The notes beneath the pieces were generated by a model. It saw only the letters and a program-made list of their open reading frames with translations. It made no database searches and was not told the origin of the DNA. Both the position numbers and the translations under genes were made by a program. A DNA stretch of 64,000 nt, taken from Sphingobacteriales bacterium (GTDB lineage Bacteria > Bacteroidota > Bacteroidia > Chitinophagales > Chitinophagaceae). Location of the stretch: contig JAHEBJ010000008.1 of NCBI GenBank assembly GCA_024642285.1, forward strand, positions 1-64,000. The letters run 5' to 3'. The number at the start of each line of letters is the position of its first letter. Positions within the stretch are counted from its first letter, which is position 1. Shown piece by piece: positions 54,302 through 62,963 of this stretch.

Positions 54302-55300
54302 ATGGATATGGAAAAAGCTGTTTACTACGCCGATTACCTGCAACTGGATAAAATAACCGGTGCACAGGATCCCGAAAGTTTTAAGGAAGGAAAAGAACCC
54401 GCCCATGATGAAATGTTATTCATCATCATTCACCAGGCTTATGAGCTTTGGTTTAAACAGATATTATTTGAGGTGAATTCGGTGATTGCTATTATGAATA
54501 AACCGGTGGTTAATGATAACTCCGACGATATGCATACCGTTGTTCATCGATTGAAGAGAGTGGTTACCATTTTAAGGGTTTTGGTGCAGCAGGTCGATAT
54601 TATAGAGACAATGACGCCAATGGACTTTCTCGATTTCAGGGATATGCTTCGGCCTGCATCAGGTTTTCAGAGTTACCAGTTTAAAGTACTGGAAGCAAAA
54701 CTGGGTTTAAAATTTGAACATCGTCACGGGCAAAGTTATTACACCTCTCAGCTGAAAGAAAAAGATATTGCTATTATTAAAGATGCCGAAAGCGGCAAGT
54801 CGGTTCTTGAACTGATCAATGCCTGGCTCGAAAGGATGCCTTTTATCACAAATGAATTTTGGAATAATTACCAACAGGTTTATGTGAACAGTTTAGCGGA
54901 AGCTGAAAAAAATAACGCTGTAACATTTGAAACCCTGTTTACCACAGCAGCGGATGACACTGAAAGAAACTTATCACCCAAAGCCTGCCGCTCAGCTTTA
55001 TTTATTATGATGTACCATGGTTATCCCATGCTGGAATTACCTTTTCAATTGCTGGATACATTGATTGAAGTAGACAACCAGTTGGGTAACTGGCGCAGCC
55101 GTCACATCAATATGGTGCAGCGCATGATTGGCACCCGTATTGGCACCGGTGGAAGTACCGGCGCCGGTTATTTAAAAGCTGCCATGGATAAACATTATAT
55201 TTTTAAAGAGCTTTCGCAATTGAATAGTTTTTTGGTGGAGCGGAAAAAATTACCGGAGCTGGAGAAAGGGGTGAGTGAGAAGCTGGGGTATAATTTTTAA
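54302..55300 (+). CDS. Tryptophan 2,3-dioxygenase
   Basis: 332-aa heme enzyme that opens the indole ring of L-tryptophan to N-formylkynurenine, the first step of the kynurenine path to NAD or of tryptophan breakdown. Signatures seen: MLFIIIHQAYELWFKQILFE (with the distal-pocket His and Phe), MDFLDFRDMLRPASGFQSYQ (FRxxLxPASGFQS is diagnostic), a heme-ligand His region in WRSRHINMVQRMIG, and GTGGSTGAGYLKAAMDKHYI. No other kynurenine gene is adjacent. The start was placed after the promoter box (see 54282). Confidence 0.95.
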   Translation: MDMEKAVYYADYLQLDKITGAQDPESFKEGKEPAHDEMLFIIIHQAYELWFKQILFEVNSVIAIMNKPVVNDNSDDMHTVVHRLKRVVTILRVLVQQVDIIETMTPMDFLDFRDMLRPASGFQSYQFKVLEAKLGLKFEHRHGQSYYTSQLKEKDIAIIKDAESGKSVLELINAWLERMPFITNEFWNNYQQVYVNSLAEAEKNNAVTFETLFTTAADDTERNLSPKACRSALFIMMYHGYPMLELPFQLLDTLIEVDNQLGNWRSRHINMVQRMIGTRIGTGGSTGAGYLKAAMDKHYIFKELSQLNSFLVERKKLPELEKGVSEKLGYNF

Positions 55301-55302
55301 TT

Positions 55303-55391
55303 TTTACCACAAAGTACACTGAGAAAAACACAAAGGGCACAAAGTATTTCTTTGTGCCATTTGCGTAAAACTTTGTGTTCTTTGTGGTAAA
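55303..55391. repeat. Nested inverted repeat between convergent genes
   Basis: Three nested stems: TTTACCACAAAG (55303-55314) with CTTTGTGGTAAA (55380-55391), AACACAAAG (55327-55335) with CTTTGTGTT (55371-55379), and GGCACAAAG (55336-55344) with CTTTGTGCC (55350-55358) around a 5-nt loop. The CACAAAG heptamer recurs throughout. It fills the space between two converging stops, so it can act as a bidirectional terminator. CACAAAG-rich inverted repeats occur in many Bacteroidota genomes (recalled, not searched). Confidence 0.7.
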
Positions 55392-55397
55392 CCCCGG

Positions 55398-56525
55398 TTA
55401 CACCAATTCCTTCAACTTCTCCACCACCGTATCTACCTCTGCTTTAGTATTGTGTTTACTAAAACTAAAACGCACGGTTACCTGGTTGGGGTTATTGGTG
55501 ATGGCACGTATAACATGGCTGCCCTGGTCGGCGCCGCTGGTGCATGCGCTGCCGCCGCTGGCGCAAATATTATTTATATCGAGATTAAAAAGGATCATCT
55601 CCGATTTTTCTGTCTTAGGGAAGCCTGCACTCAGTACAGTGTATAAACTCCGGCCCAATGGATCGCCATTAAAAGAAACGCCTTTGATATGTTTCTTAAG
55701 TTCATCCATCATATAATACTTCAACGTACCGATGTAGGCCATATCTTCTTCCTGCGAAGCAGTTGCCATTTCCAGGGCTTTGGCAAAGCCTACAATGCCA
55801 TACAGGTTTTCGGTGCCGGCACGCATGTTGCGTTCCTGGGCACCGCCATGTACAAAGGGTTTTATTTTTACATTTTCGTTGATGTATAAAATACCCACAC
55901 CTTTTGGCCCGTGAAATTTATGTGAAGCGCCGGTTACAAAATGAACAGGTGTATTTCTTAAGTCGAAAGGAAAATGTCCAACCGTCTGAACCGTATCGCT
56001 GTGAAAAACTGCGCCATATAATTTGCACAATTCACCAACTGCATGTATGTCTAAAATATTGCCGATCTCGTTGTTGGCGTGCATTAAACTAACCAATGTT
56101 TTTTCTTCGCTGGATGCCAGTAATTTTTCCAGGTCATCAATATCCACATGTCCATTGGGCAACAGTTTTACATAACTCACTTTGGCAATATCCATATTAT
56201 CGATATGCTCTACCGAATGTGTTACCGCATGATGTTCAATGGAAGAACTGATGATATGTTTACAACCCAGGTCACGTACCGCACAGGAAATAGCTGTATT
56301 ATTACTTTCTGTGCCTCCACTGGTAAAAAATATTTCAGCCGGGTGGGCATTTAAAATTTTAGCTACCGATTTACGGGCAGTTTCAATGGCCATGCGGGTT
56401 TCTCTTCCGTAAGAGTAAATAGAGGAAGGATTGCCAAACTTTTCGGTCAGGTAAGGCATCATGGTTTCCAAAACCTGTGGGTCCAGAGCTGTTGTTGCTG
56501 CGTTGTCGAAATAAATTCTGTTCAT
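55398..56525 (-). CDS. Cysteine desulfurase (IscS/NifS-like)
   Basis: 375-aa pyridoxal-phosphate enzyme that draws sulfur from cysteine for Fe-S clusters, thio-tRNA or other uses. N-terminal IYFDNAATTALDPQVLETM, SGGTESNN, EHHAV and the PLP-binding Lys203 in GASHKFHGPKG are clear. The catalytic Cys lies in ASGGSACTSGADQGS, a loop of the short class-I type. No iscU or sufU gene is next to it, so assignment to a particular sulfur path is open. Confidence 0.94.
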   Translation of the reverse strand: MNRIYFDNAATTALDPQVLETMMPYLTEKFGNPSSIYSYGRETRMAIETARKSVAKILNAHPAEIFFTSGGTESNNTAISCAVRDLGCKHIISSSIEHHAVTHSVEHIDNMDIAKVSYVKLLPNGHVDIDDLEKLLASSEEKTLVSLMHANNEIGNILDIHAVGELCKLYGAVFHSDTVQTVGHFPFDLRNTPVHFVTGASHKFHGPKGVGILYINENVKIKPFVHGGAQERNMRAGTENLYGIVGFAKALEMATASQEEDMAYIGTLKYYMMDELKKHIKGVSFNGDPLGRSLYTVLSAGFPKTEKSEMILFNLDINNICASGGSACTSGADQGSHVIRAITNNPNQVTVRFSFSKHNTKAEVDTVVEKLKELV

Positions 56526-56607
56526 AGTTAATAGTTAATTGTTAACGGTAAACTTTAACCCGTGGTCTTTACTTCTAACCATGAGCTAATAACCATTAAC
56601 TTTTGAA

Positions 56608-57987
56608 TTACATCATCTTCCCAATATCCTGCATCAGTTTCCTGGCTATATTATCAGCCTTCGATTCATGATCGCTTTCGGCATAAATACGAATGATGGG
56701 TTCGGTATTGCTGGTGCGTAAATGTACCCAATCACTATCAAATTCAATCTTTAATCCATCCTCAGCATTTATCGGGTGATTTTTATATAAATCCTTTATG
56801 CTTTCAAAAATTGTTTTTACATCGATACCATTGGTCAGTTCAATTTTATTTTTGCTGATATAATAATCAGGATAAGAACTTCGCAATTGCTTGATACTTT
56901 TTTTACTACCGGCAAGATGGGTAAGAAATAACGCTATTCCGACCAGTGCATCTCTACCGTAATGTAGATCTGGAACTATTATGCCTCCGTTTCCTTCCCC
57001 ACCAATTACCGCATTTACAGCTTTCATTTTATTTACCACATTCACTTCGCCAACCATGCTAGGGAAATATTCGCCGCCATGTTTTAAGGTTACCTCTTTT
57101 AACGCTTTAGTAGATGACATGTTGGATACCGTGTTTCCTTTTCTCTTATTTAAAATGTAATCTGCCACAGCAACCAAAGTATATTCCTCACCAAACATGC
57201 TTCCGTCTTCGCATACAAAGCAAAGCCTGTCAACATCCGGATCAACGGCAATACCAAGGTCGGCCCTGTGTTTTACAACGGCTTCGCTTAGGCCGGTTAA
57301 ATGTTCTGGCAGCGGTTCGGGGTTGTGTGCAAATTTTCCATTCACTTCTTCGTTTAAAACTACAAAGTTGGTAACGCCAAGTTCTTTTAATAAAGCAGGT
57401 ACGGCAATAGCACCGGTACTATTAACTGCATCTACAATTATCTTAAAGTTTTTACTTTTTATTGCTTCAATATCTACCAATGGATATTTTACAACAGCTT
57501 CAATATGCTTTTTTAAAAGGCTTTCATCTTTTGAGTAAGTACCCAGTTTATCAACACCAGCAAATTCAAAATCTTCGGTTTCGGCCAAAGCAAGTATCGT
57601 TTGGCCTTCATCGCCACTAATAAATTCTCCTTTGCTATTAAGTAATTTAAGTGCGTTCCATTCTTTTGGATTGTGACTTGCAGTAAGTATAATTCCGCCG
57701 GCTGCATCTTCAAATTTCACTGCCATCTCCACTGTTGGCGTAGTGCTCAGTCCAAGATCAACTACACTAAAGCCAAGTCCTGTCAATGTATTGGCAACCA
57801 GGTTGCTCACCATTTCGCCACTAATTCTGCCGTCGCGGCCAATAACTATTTTGGTATTATCAGTTTGTTGTAAAAGCCAGCTGCCATAGGCTGCAGCAAA
57901 CTTAACAATGTCAACAGGGGTAAGGTTATCACCGGTGTTTCCGCCAATGGTACCACGTATGCCGGAAATACTTTTGATCAAAGTCAT
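56608..57987 (-). CDS. glmM: Phosphoglucosamine mutase GlmM
   Basis: 459-aa phosphohexomutase giving glucosamine-1-phosphate for peptidoglycan and LPS. N-terminal TLIKSISGIRGTIGG, the catalytic Ser in GGIILTASHNPKEWNALK, the metal loop VDPDVDRLCFV, GGEGNGGIIVP for substrate specificity and the C-terminal phosphate-binding RTSNTEPIIRIYAE are intact. The frame is open upstream to 58233, but homology starts at this ATG and a TAnnTTTG box lies 21 nt before it. In Bacteroidota these proteins are sometimes annotated more broadly as phosphoglucomutase/phosphomannomutase. Confidence 0.93.
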   Translation of the reverse strand: MTLIKSISGIRGTIGGNTGDNLTPVDIVKFAAAYGSWLLQQTDNTKIVIGRDGRISGEMVSNLVANTLTGLGFSVVDLGLSTTPTVEMAVKFEDAAGGIILTASHNPKEWNALKLLNSKGEFISGDEGQTILALAETEDFEFAGVDKLGTYSKDESLLKKHIEAVVKYPLVDIEAIKSKNFKIIVDAVNSTGAIAVPALLKELGVTNFVVLNEEVNGKFAHNPEPLPEHLTGLSEAVVKHRADLGIAVDPDVDRLCFVCEDGSMFGEEYTLVAVADYILNKRKGNTVSNMSSTKALKEVTLKHGGEYFPSMVGEVNVVNKMKAVNAVIGGEGNGGIIVPDLHYGRDALVGIALFLTHLAGSKKSIKQLRSSYPDYYISKNKIELTNGIDVKTIFESIKDLYKNHPINAEDGLKIEFDSDWVHLRTSNTEPIIRIYAESDHESKADNIARKLMQDIGKMM

Positions 57988-58008
57988 TCTAATTCCATTT
58001 AGGGACTG

Positions 58009-58016
58009 CAAATATA
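58009..58016 (-). promoter_or_regulatory. Promoter -7 box of glmM
   Basis: Minus strand TATATTTG, exact TAnnTTTG match, 21 nt before the glmM ATG. It lies in the short divergent spacer shared with the methyltransferase gene. Confidence 0.55.
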
Positions 58017-58056
58017 CAAATTTGGAATTTGACGTTTGGAATATGACATTTGCTGT

Positions 58057-58800
58057 ATGCAGGCAACCTGGTTTAAAGATTGGTTTAATTCTCCTTACTA
58101 TCATCAGCTTTATTTTAACAGGGATAATAATGAAGCGGCTGCTTTTATTGATAAGCTGATAGACTATCTGAAGCCAGCTACCGGCAGTACAATGCTGGAT
58201 GTTGCTTGCGGTAAGGGCAGGCATTCCGTTCACCTGTCAAACAAAGGGTACGATGTGACCGGAATTGACTTGAGCGATGACAGCATCAATGAAGCATTGA
58301 ATTACGAAACACCCACACTTCACTTTTACAAACACGATATGCGTTTACCGTTTCGCATTAATTATTTTGATTACGCTTTCAATTTTTTTACCAGTTTTGG
58401 CTATTTTAAAACAAGACGAGAGCATGACAATACTATTCGTACTATTGCACAATCAGTGAAAAAAGACGGAATTTTTGTGATGGACTTTTTAAATGTGCAC
58501 TATGCCGAAGATAATTTGGTTCATCAGTCTGAAAAAGAAATTGACGGGATTAATTTTATCATCACCAAATGGTTTGATGAAACCCATTTTTATAAAAAGA
58601 TTGTTGTGGAAGACCAATCCCTGCAAATGCCTTTGACTTACACCGAAAAAGTGGCAAAGTTTTCATTGGGCGATTTTACCGAAATGTTTGCCTATCAAGG
58701 GATGCAGCTGCAGGAAGTTTTTGGCGATTATAAATTTGGAAACTATGATGTTCGAAAATCTCCAAGAATGTTGATGATTGCGAAAAAGGTGAATGTTTAA
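58057..58800 (+). CDS. Class I SAM-dependent methyltransferase
   Basis: 247 aa. The SAM motif I reads MLDVACGKGRHSVHLSNKGYD with acidic motif II GIDLSDDSINEA, and the post-motif region LNVHYAEDNL is seen. The N-terminus MQATWFKDWFNSPYYHQLY is typical of this Bacteroidota methyltransferase group, which is why the ATG at 58057 is preferred to 58036. Substrate unknown. It is divergent from glmM and converges with the LTA-synthase-like gene (17 bp apart). Confidence 0.9.
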   Translation: MQATWFKDWFNSPYYHQLYFNRDNNEAAAFIDKLIDYLKPATGSTMLDVACGKGRHSVHLSNKGYDVTGIDLSDDSINEALNYETPTLHFYKHDMRLPFRINYFDYAFNFFTSFGYFKTRREHDNTIRTIAQSVKKDGIFVMDFLNVHYAEDNLVHQSEKEIDGINFIITKWFDETHFYKKIVVEDQSLQMPLTYTEKVAKFSLGDFTEMFAYQGMQLQEVFGDYKFGNYDVRKSPRMLMIAKKVNV

Positions 58801-58817
58801 CCTGCTCTGGATGACCA

Positions 58818-60800
58818 CTATTTATTTTTATTGTTGATCAGCATCCATCTGGATGTTTCGTAAATAGCCGAAGTAAGTTGCGACATTTTATTCTTTACCG
58901 AATCTTCCTGATGTTTATTTAAGGGCGGCATATTGTTGCGGACCGGAACCAGCTCTTCTTTTTTTATACGGATGTTTTTTCTGAAAAAATAATCATCATT
59001 AACAACACCTATCCAGCCGGGTGCATGGTAGATAATGAATGCTGCATTTGTTTTTTTATCTGGATCGAGCAGGTCTCTTCCCAGCGTAGTGTTTTCATAA
59101 GGCTGTTGAATCATACCAGCTACTGTTGGTAAAATATCAATTTGAGAAACAGCTTCTGGTCTTTTTTGCGATGGTAGTAATGAAGGTGCGTAAAAGAGTA
59201 AAGGAACATGTTCGTCACTGAGGCGCTGCTCTATCCAGGCTTTTGGATAAACCGCCGAAGAATTGCCTTCAACGCCATGATCGCCGGTAAAAATAAAGAT
59301 GGTGTTTTTGTAGTACGGTGATTTTTTTGCTGATTCCATAAATTTTTTGATGCAGTAGTCGGTATAAGCAAATGCATGATACTCTTTCAGCGACTCAAAT
59401 CCATATTTTGTCAGGTCCTCTTCTGAAACAGACTGTCTTACAAAATCAGAGTCTTCTTCAGGGATATCAAACGGCCGGTGGTTATCTGCAGTTTGAATAA
59501 TAGCAAAAAATGGCTTTTGTTTTTTGGCTAAAATCCGCTCTGCTTCCAGGAATAAATTCTTATCGCTGATGCCCCAAACATTAAATACTGGGGAGTTGTA
59601 ACTGCCTTCTTCGTACATCTTAATGCTGTCGATATTCGATATCAGTCCGTTAAAATTATTGAACTGTGTTCTGCCTCCCAGAAAATAAAATTTATCGTAA
59701 CCATCAAAATTATTGATGATCGTTCGCTGATTAACCGACTCGGTATTTCGGGTTGAGAATTTTGAAAGCTGCACATCGGGGATTCCGGTTATAGTAGCAA
59801 ATACGCCACGTGCAGTGCCAAACGAAGGTGTAAAACACCGTTCAAAAAAAATACCATTGTTGCACATCTCATTAAAATAAGGCGTGCTGTTTAACGGGTT
59901 GCCGCTCATCGAACTTTTGTACATGCTGAAACTTTCGCAGATCACCAGCACAACGTTGGGTTGACTCTCCGTTGCATGATTGCCCGGCAACACAGTTCTA
60001 CTATATGGTTTTTCCCGAACAAGGAATTTATCAAGTTGTAAGAAATCTGAAACATCGGTGTAATATTCTTTTGCCTTTGAATTATGATCGGGTTTACGAA
60101 AACGAAGTGTTGTAAAAAAATTCTGCATGGGATTTAAAGCCAGGTTACTTTTAAACTCATCATTCAAACTAAAGGCTTTAAAAAAATTAAGCGGTGTTAC
60201 CATAAAAAATCCATAGATAAACCAACACAACAGCAATAAAGCTGTAGCATGCCATCTGCGACGATACGTGAACTTATGAACGTTCACGTTTTTCTCGGTA
60301 ACATCCACATGCATCCGGCGAAACATCCAGATCATCATAAGTACTGCACCCGCAAGACCGAATAATATCCAAACCACCGGGTAGCTCTGCCAAACCATTT
60401 GTAAACTTTCCTTTGGGTCTTCTGCAAAAATTAACGCATCGGCATTGAGCCTTGAGCTGATGTAGGCAAATTGTCCAAAATCGGCGCCATAAAAAAACAA
60501 AATAAGTAAAGTGATAAATCCGAGGTAAAAAGTCCATCGTCTTTTGCTTCGTTCGCTGTAAAAAGGAGTAAGGCGTGGGTGCAAACCTAAAACAACAATT
60601 GGCATCAGGATGATTGCTATCCATCGCAGGTCGTATTTTAATCCCAGCCAAAAAGATGGGCCCAAATCCAATACCGATATTGATTGGGGCTTGAAGAAGA
60701 TGACAGTGGCAATGCGGAAGGTGGTAAATATGCACAGGTATATCACGAATAGTTTAACTATCCATTGTATGGTTTTAGAAACACGCCACCTTATCAGCAT
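58818..60800 (-). CDS. LTA synthase family protein (phosphoglycerol/phosphoethanolamine transferase-like), copy 1
   Basis: 660-aa inner-membrane enzyme of the alkaline-phosphatase superfamily. Five N-terminal helices are followed by a periplasmic sulfatase-type domain with VVLVICESFSMYKSSM (metal-ligand Glu), the nucleophile Thr in PSFGTARGVFATITG, FFAIIQTADNHRPF and the metal-binding IFTGDHGVEG. All positions used by LtaS are kept. A Gram-negative cell has no lipoteichoic acid, so the product is probably a phosphoglycerol- or phosphoethanolamine-modified glycan or lipid (OpgB/EptA-like). The frame extends to a TTG at 60824; the ATG at 60800 is chosen. It lies 99 bp after its paralogue and is presumably in the same transcript. 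Confidence 0.9.
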   Translation of the reverse strand: MLIRWRVSKTIQWIVKLFVIYLCIFTTFRIATVIFFKPQSISVLDLGPSFWLGLKYDLRWIAIILMPIVVLGLHPRLTPFYSERSKRRWTFYLGFITLLILFFYGADFGQFAYISSRLNADALIFAEDPKESLQMVWQSYPVVWILFGLAGAVLMMIWMFRRMHVDVTEKNVNVHKFTYRRRWHATALLLLCWFIYGFFMVTPLNFFKAFSLNDEFKSNLALNPMQNFFTTLRFRKPDHNSKAKEYYTDVSDFLQLDKFLVREKPYSRTVLPGNHATESQPNVVLVICESFSMYKSSMSGNPLNSTPYFNEMCNNGIFFERCFTPSFGTARGVFATITGIPDVQLSKFSTRNTESVNQRTIINNFDGYDKFYFLGGRTQFNNFNGLISNIDSIKMYEEGSYNSPVFNVWGISDKNLFLEAERILAKKQKPFFAIIQTADNHRPFDIPEEDSDFVRQSVSEEDLTKYGFESLKEYHAFAYTDYCIKKFMESAKKSPYYKNTIFIFTGDHGVEGNSSAVYPKAWIEQRLSDEHVPLLFYAPSLLPSQKRPEAVSQIDILPTVAGMIQQPYENTTLGRDLLDPDKKTNAAFIIYHAPGWIGVVNDDYFFRKNIRIKKEELVPVRNNMPPLNKHQEDSVKNKMSQLTSAIYETSRWMLINNKNK

Positions 60801-60899
60801 AATTAATTTTTTGTTGCCGGGCAAAGAAGGCGAAAATACTAAAACTGGAGATAGAAATGTGGATTACAAGGATTGGGGCTGATTTTCGTTGATAATAGA

Positions 60900-62885
60900 T
60901 CATTGCTTCTTTTTGTTATTTAACAATAAATATTTTGCTGTTTCATAATAGGCATCTGTAAGACGCTGCAGGTAATTTTTTATACTGTCGGTTTCAGTAT
61001 TTAATGGTACAGGGTTATTACCTGTCATCGAAACAAAATCTTCGTTGCCGGTTTTAAAATTTCTAAGATAATAATATTTATCGCTTATCAATCCAGCAGT
61101 TTTTAAATCATGGTCAATAATAAAAGCAAGTTTTTGATTTTTTATAGTTGATGATGTATCAAGTAAATTTCTGCCCAGTGAATTATTGGTATATGAAATT
61201 TTAGCTAACGATGCAATGGTAGGTAAAATATCTGCCTGAGAACTTATATCGTGAATCCGTTGTGGCTTTAAAAACCCCGGAGCATAAAATAACAGGGGCA
61301 CATGCTCACAAGTAAGTCCCTGTTCTGTCCAGGCTTTTGGAAAATAATCCAATGTGCCGTTGTATCGTATACCATGATCGCCCACAAAAACAAAAATGGT
61401 ATTTTTAAAATAAGCCTCTTGCTGTGCGGCTTCCATGAATTTCTGATATCCAAAATCGGTATAGCGAAAGGCATTCATCTCTTCATTGCTTTCAAATCCA
61501 AAAAGTTTTAATGAATCTGATGTAAAAGAAATGAGTTTAAATTCATCCCGGTCTTCGGAAGGTATGGTGTACGGCCGGTGATTATCGGCAGTTTGTATAA
61601 CGGCAAAGAAAGGGCCGGTTTCTTTTTTTAAAACCTTATTCGCTTCTAAAAATAAATTTTTATCACTAATGCCCCATACGTCTATTTTCTTGGCGTTATA
61701 ATTGTCCTGCTCATACAATTTAAGGTTATTGATATTATTGGTAAGTACCCCACGGATATTTGCCCAACTGGCATTTCCGCCCAAAAAATAAAAATTATTG
61801 TAGCCTTTAAAACTGTTAATGATGATATTTTGATCAACAGCATTTGGGTTACGGCTGGCGGTTTTCGGGCTTTCTACATCGGGTATGCCGGTTATAGTGG
61901 CCCACACACCACGAGCAGTGCCGTAGGCAGGGGTAAAACATCTGTCGAAGAAGATTCCGTTTTTACATAACTCATTAAAATATGGTGTTGTGTTCAATGG
62001 GTTATTGTACATACTGCTTTTATAAGCGCTGAAACTTTCGCAGATAACTAAAACAATATTTGGTTTGTTGTTGTTGGTATCGGTATATACTCTTTCATAA
62101 TTAAGATTAATGCTGTCGGGATTTTTTACAGCAAGATAATTCGCCATCAATGTATAACCGGCTCTTACTTTTCTTAAGTCGTAGGATGAGTTTCTGAAAT
62201 TCAATGTACTAATAAAACTCTGAAATGGATTCAGCGCCAGGTTGGCTTTAAAATCATCACTCAATGTATAAGCATTGCTCCACCGCAATGGAAACTGGCC
62301 GATGTTGCCAAAAATAAAAATTCCAAAAATGAGAAAAGCTGTTATGAATTGCAATCTCCCTTTTCGTTTATAAAAACTGTCCTGTTGCTGGTACAGGGCA
62401 AGTAGGCGACCAAAACCAAATCTAGCGAGTATTAAAAAAACAATTATCGCAATGCTGATCTTTAATAAGGGATACGATTGCCACATCATATTGAAGGAAA
62501 TGCCTGCATCCTCTAAATAGTTTAGAACTGTGGCGTTGAGCCGCTGATGCAAATAATCAAAATGATAATAGTCAAAAAACAGCACACAAACCAGGATGAT
62601 GAAAACCAGCGGTAAAATAATATTCCAGAATTTACTTGCGTTAAAATTTTTGAAGGGATTTAAAAAAGGAAAAACACAAAGTAGCATCATGGCCAGCCCG
62701 ATTACACAAACCACACGGGCATCATACCTGAAACCAAGAATAAAAGCCGAGCCTGAAAATGCTTTGCCCGGAGGATTGAATGACCAATAAATAATGAACC
62801 GGTAGAGGGTCAATACAGTCATCAATATCAATACCACAGAAAATATCCAACGCAGAAGCTTTGGAATCCTTTTTAAAAACAGCAT
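60900..62885 (-). CDS. LTA synthase family protein, copy 2
   Basis: 661-aa paralogue of the gene downstream. N-terminal helices include IFSVVLILMTVLTLYRFIIY, FNIILPLVFIILVCVLFF-like segments and IAIIVFLILARFGFG; the periplasmic domain shows IVLVICESFSAYKSSMYNNP, TPAYGTARGVWATITGIPD, FFAVIQTADNHRPYTIP and FVFVGDHGIRYNG. The catalytic Glu, Thr and Asp-His are kept. The periplasmic cores of the two copies are much alike, while the membrane parts and C-termini differ more, suggesting different acceptors or lipid donors. An exact -7 box precedes the ATG by 22 nt. Confidence 0.92.
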   Translation of the reverse strand: MLFLKRIPKLLRWIFSVVLILMTVLTLYRFIIYWSFNPPGKAFSGSAFILGFRYDARVVCVIGLAMMLLCVFPFLNPFKNFNASKFWNIILPLVFIILVCVLFFDYYHFDYLHQRLNATVLNYLEDAGISFNMMWQSYPLLKISIAIIVFLILARFGFGRLLALYQQQDSFYKRKGRLQFITAFLIFGIFIFGNIGQFPLRWSNAYTLSDDFKANLALNPFQSFISTLNFRNSSYDLRKVRAGYTLMANYLAVKNPDSINLNYERVYTDTNNNKPNIVLVICESFSAYKSSMYNNPLNTTPYFNELCKNGIFFDRCFTPAYGTARGVWATITGIPDVESPKTASRNPNAVDQNIIINSFKGYNNFYFLGGNASWANIRGVLTNNINNLKLYEQDNYNAKKIDVWGISDKNLFLEANKVLKKETGPFFAVIQTADNHRPYTIPSEDRDEFKLISFTSDSLKLFGFESNEEMNAFRYTDFGYQKFMEAAQQEAYFKNTIFVFVGDHGIRYNGTLDYFPKAWTEQGLTCEHVPLLFYAPGFLKPQRIHDISSQADILPTIASLAKISYTNNSLGRNLLDTSSTIKNQKLAFIIDHDLKTAGLISDKYYYLRNFKTGNEDFVSMTGNNPVPLNTETDSIKNYLQRLTDAYYETAKYLLLNNKKKQ

Positions 62886-62907
62886 GAATAATTATTTTAT
62901 CAGAGAA

Positions 62908-62915
62908 CAAATTTA
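62908..62915 (-). promoter_or_regulatory. Promoter -7 box of the LTA-synthase-like pair
   Basis: Minus strand TAAATTTG, exact TAnnTTTG match, 22 nt before the ATG at 62885. It lies only 7 bp from the -7 box of the divergent PAP2 gene. Confidence 0.5.
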
Positions 62916-62922
62916 GTTTAAT

Positions 62923-62930
62923 TATTTTTG
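62923..62930 (+). promoter_or_regulatory. Promoter -7 box of the PAP2 gene
   Basis: TATTTTTG, exact TAnnTTTG match, 33 nt before the ATG at 62964. It overlaps the TTG (62928) that starts the longest open frame, which speaks against that start. Confidence 0.5.
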
Positions 62931-62963
62931 GACAGGCTCGATTTAACACACATCTTGCATATC

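Noticed and set aside
56608-58233. Longer GlmM start adding 82 residues
   Set aside because: The extension matches nothing, overlaps the divergent methyltransferase gene and runs through the TAnnTTTG box at 58009-58016.
60274-60735. 153-aa minus-strand frame inside the LTA-synthase-like copy 1
   Set aside because: It is an alternative frame over the membrane-helix coding part of a well supported gene.
58818-62885. True lipoteichoic acid synthesis
   Set aside because: The gene set is clearly that of an outer-membrane-bearing Bacteroidota cell, where lipoteichoic acid is not made; only the enzyme family is claimed.
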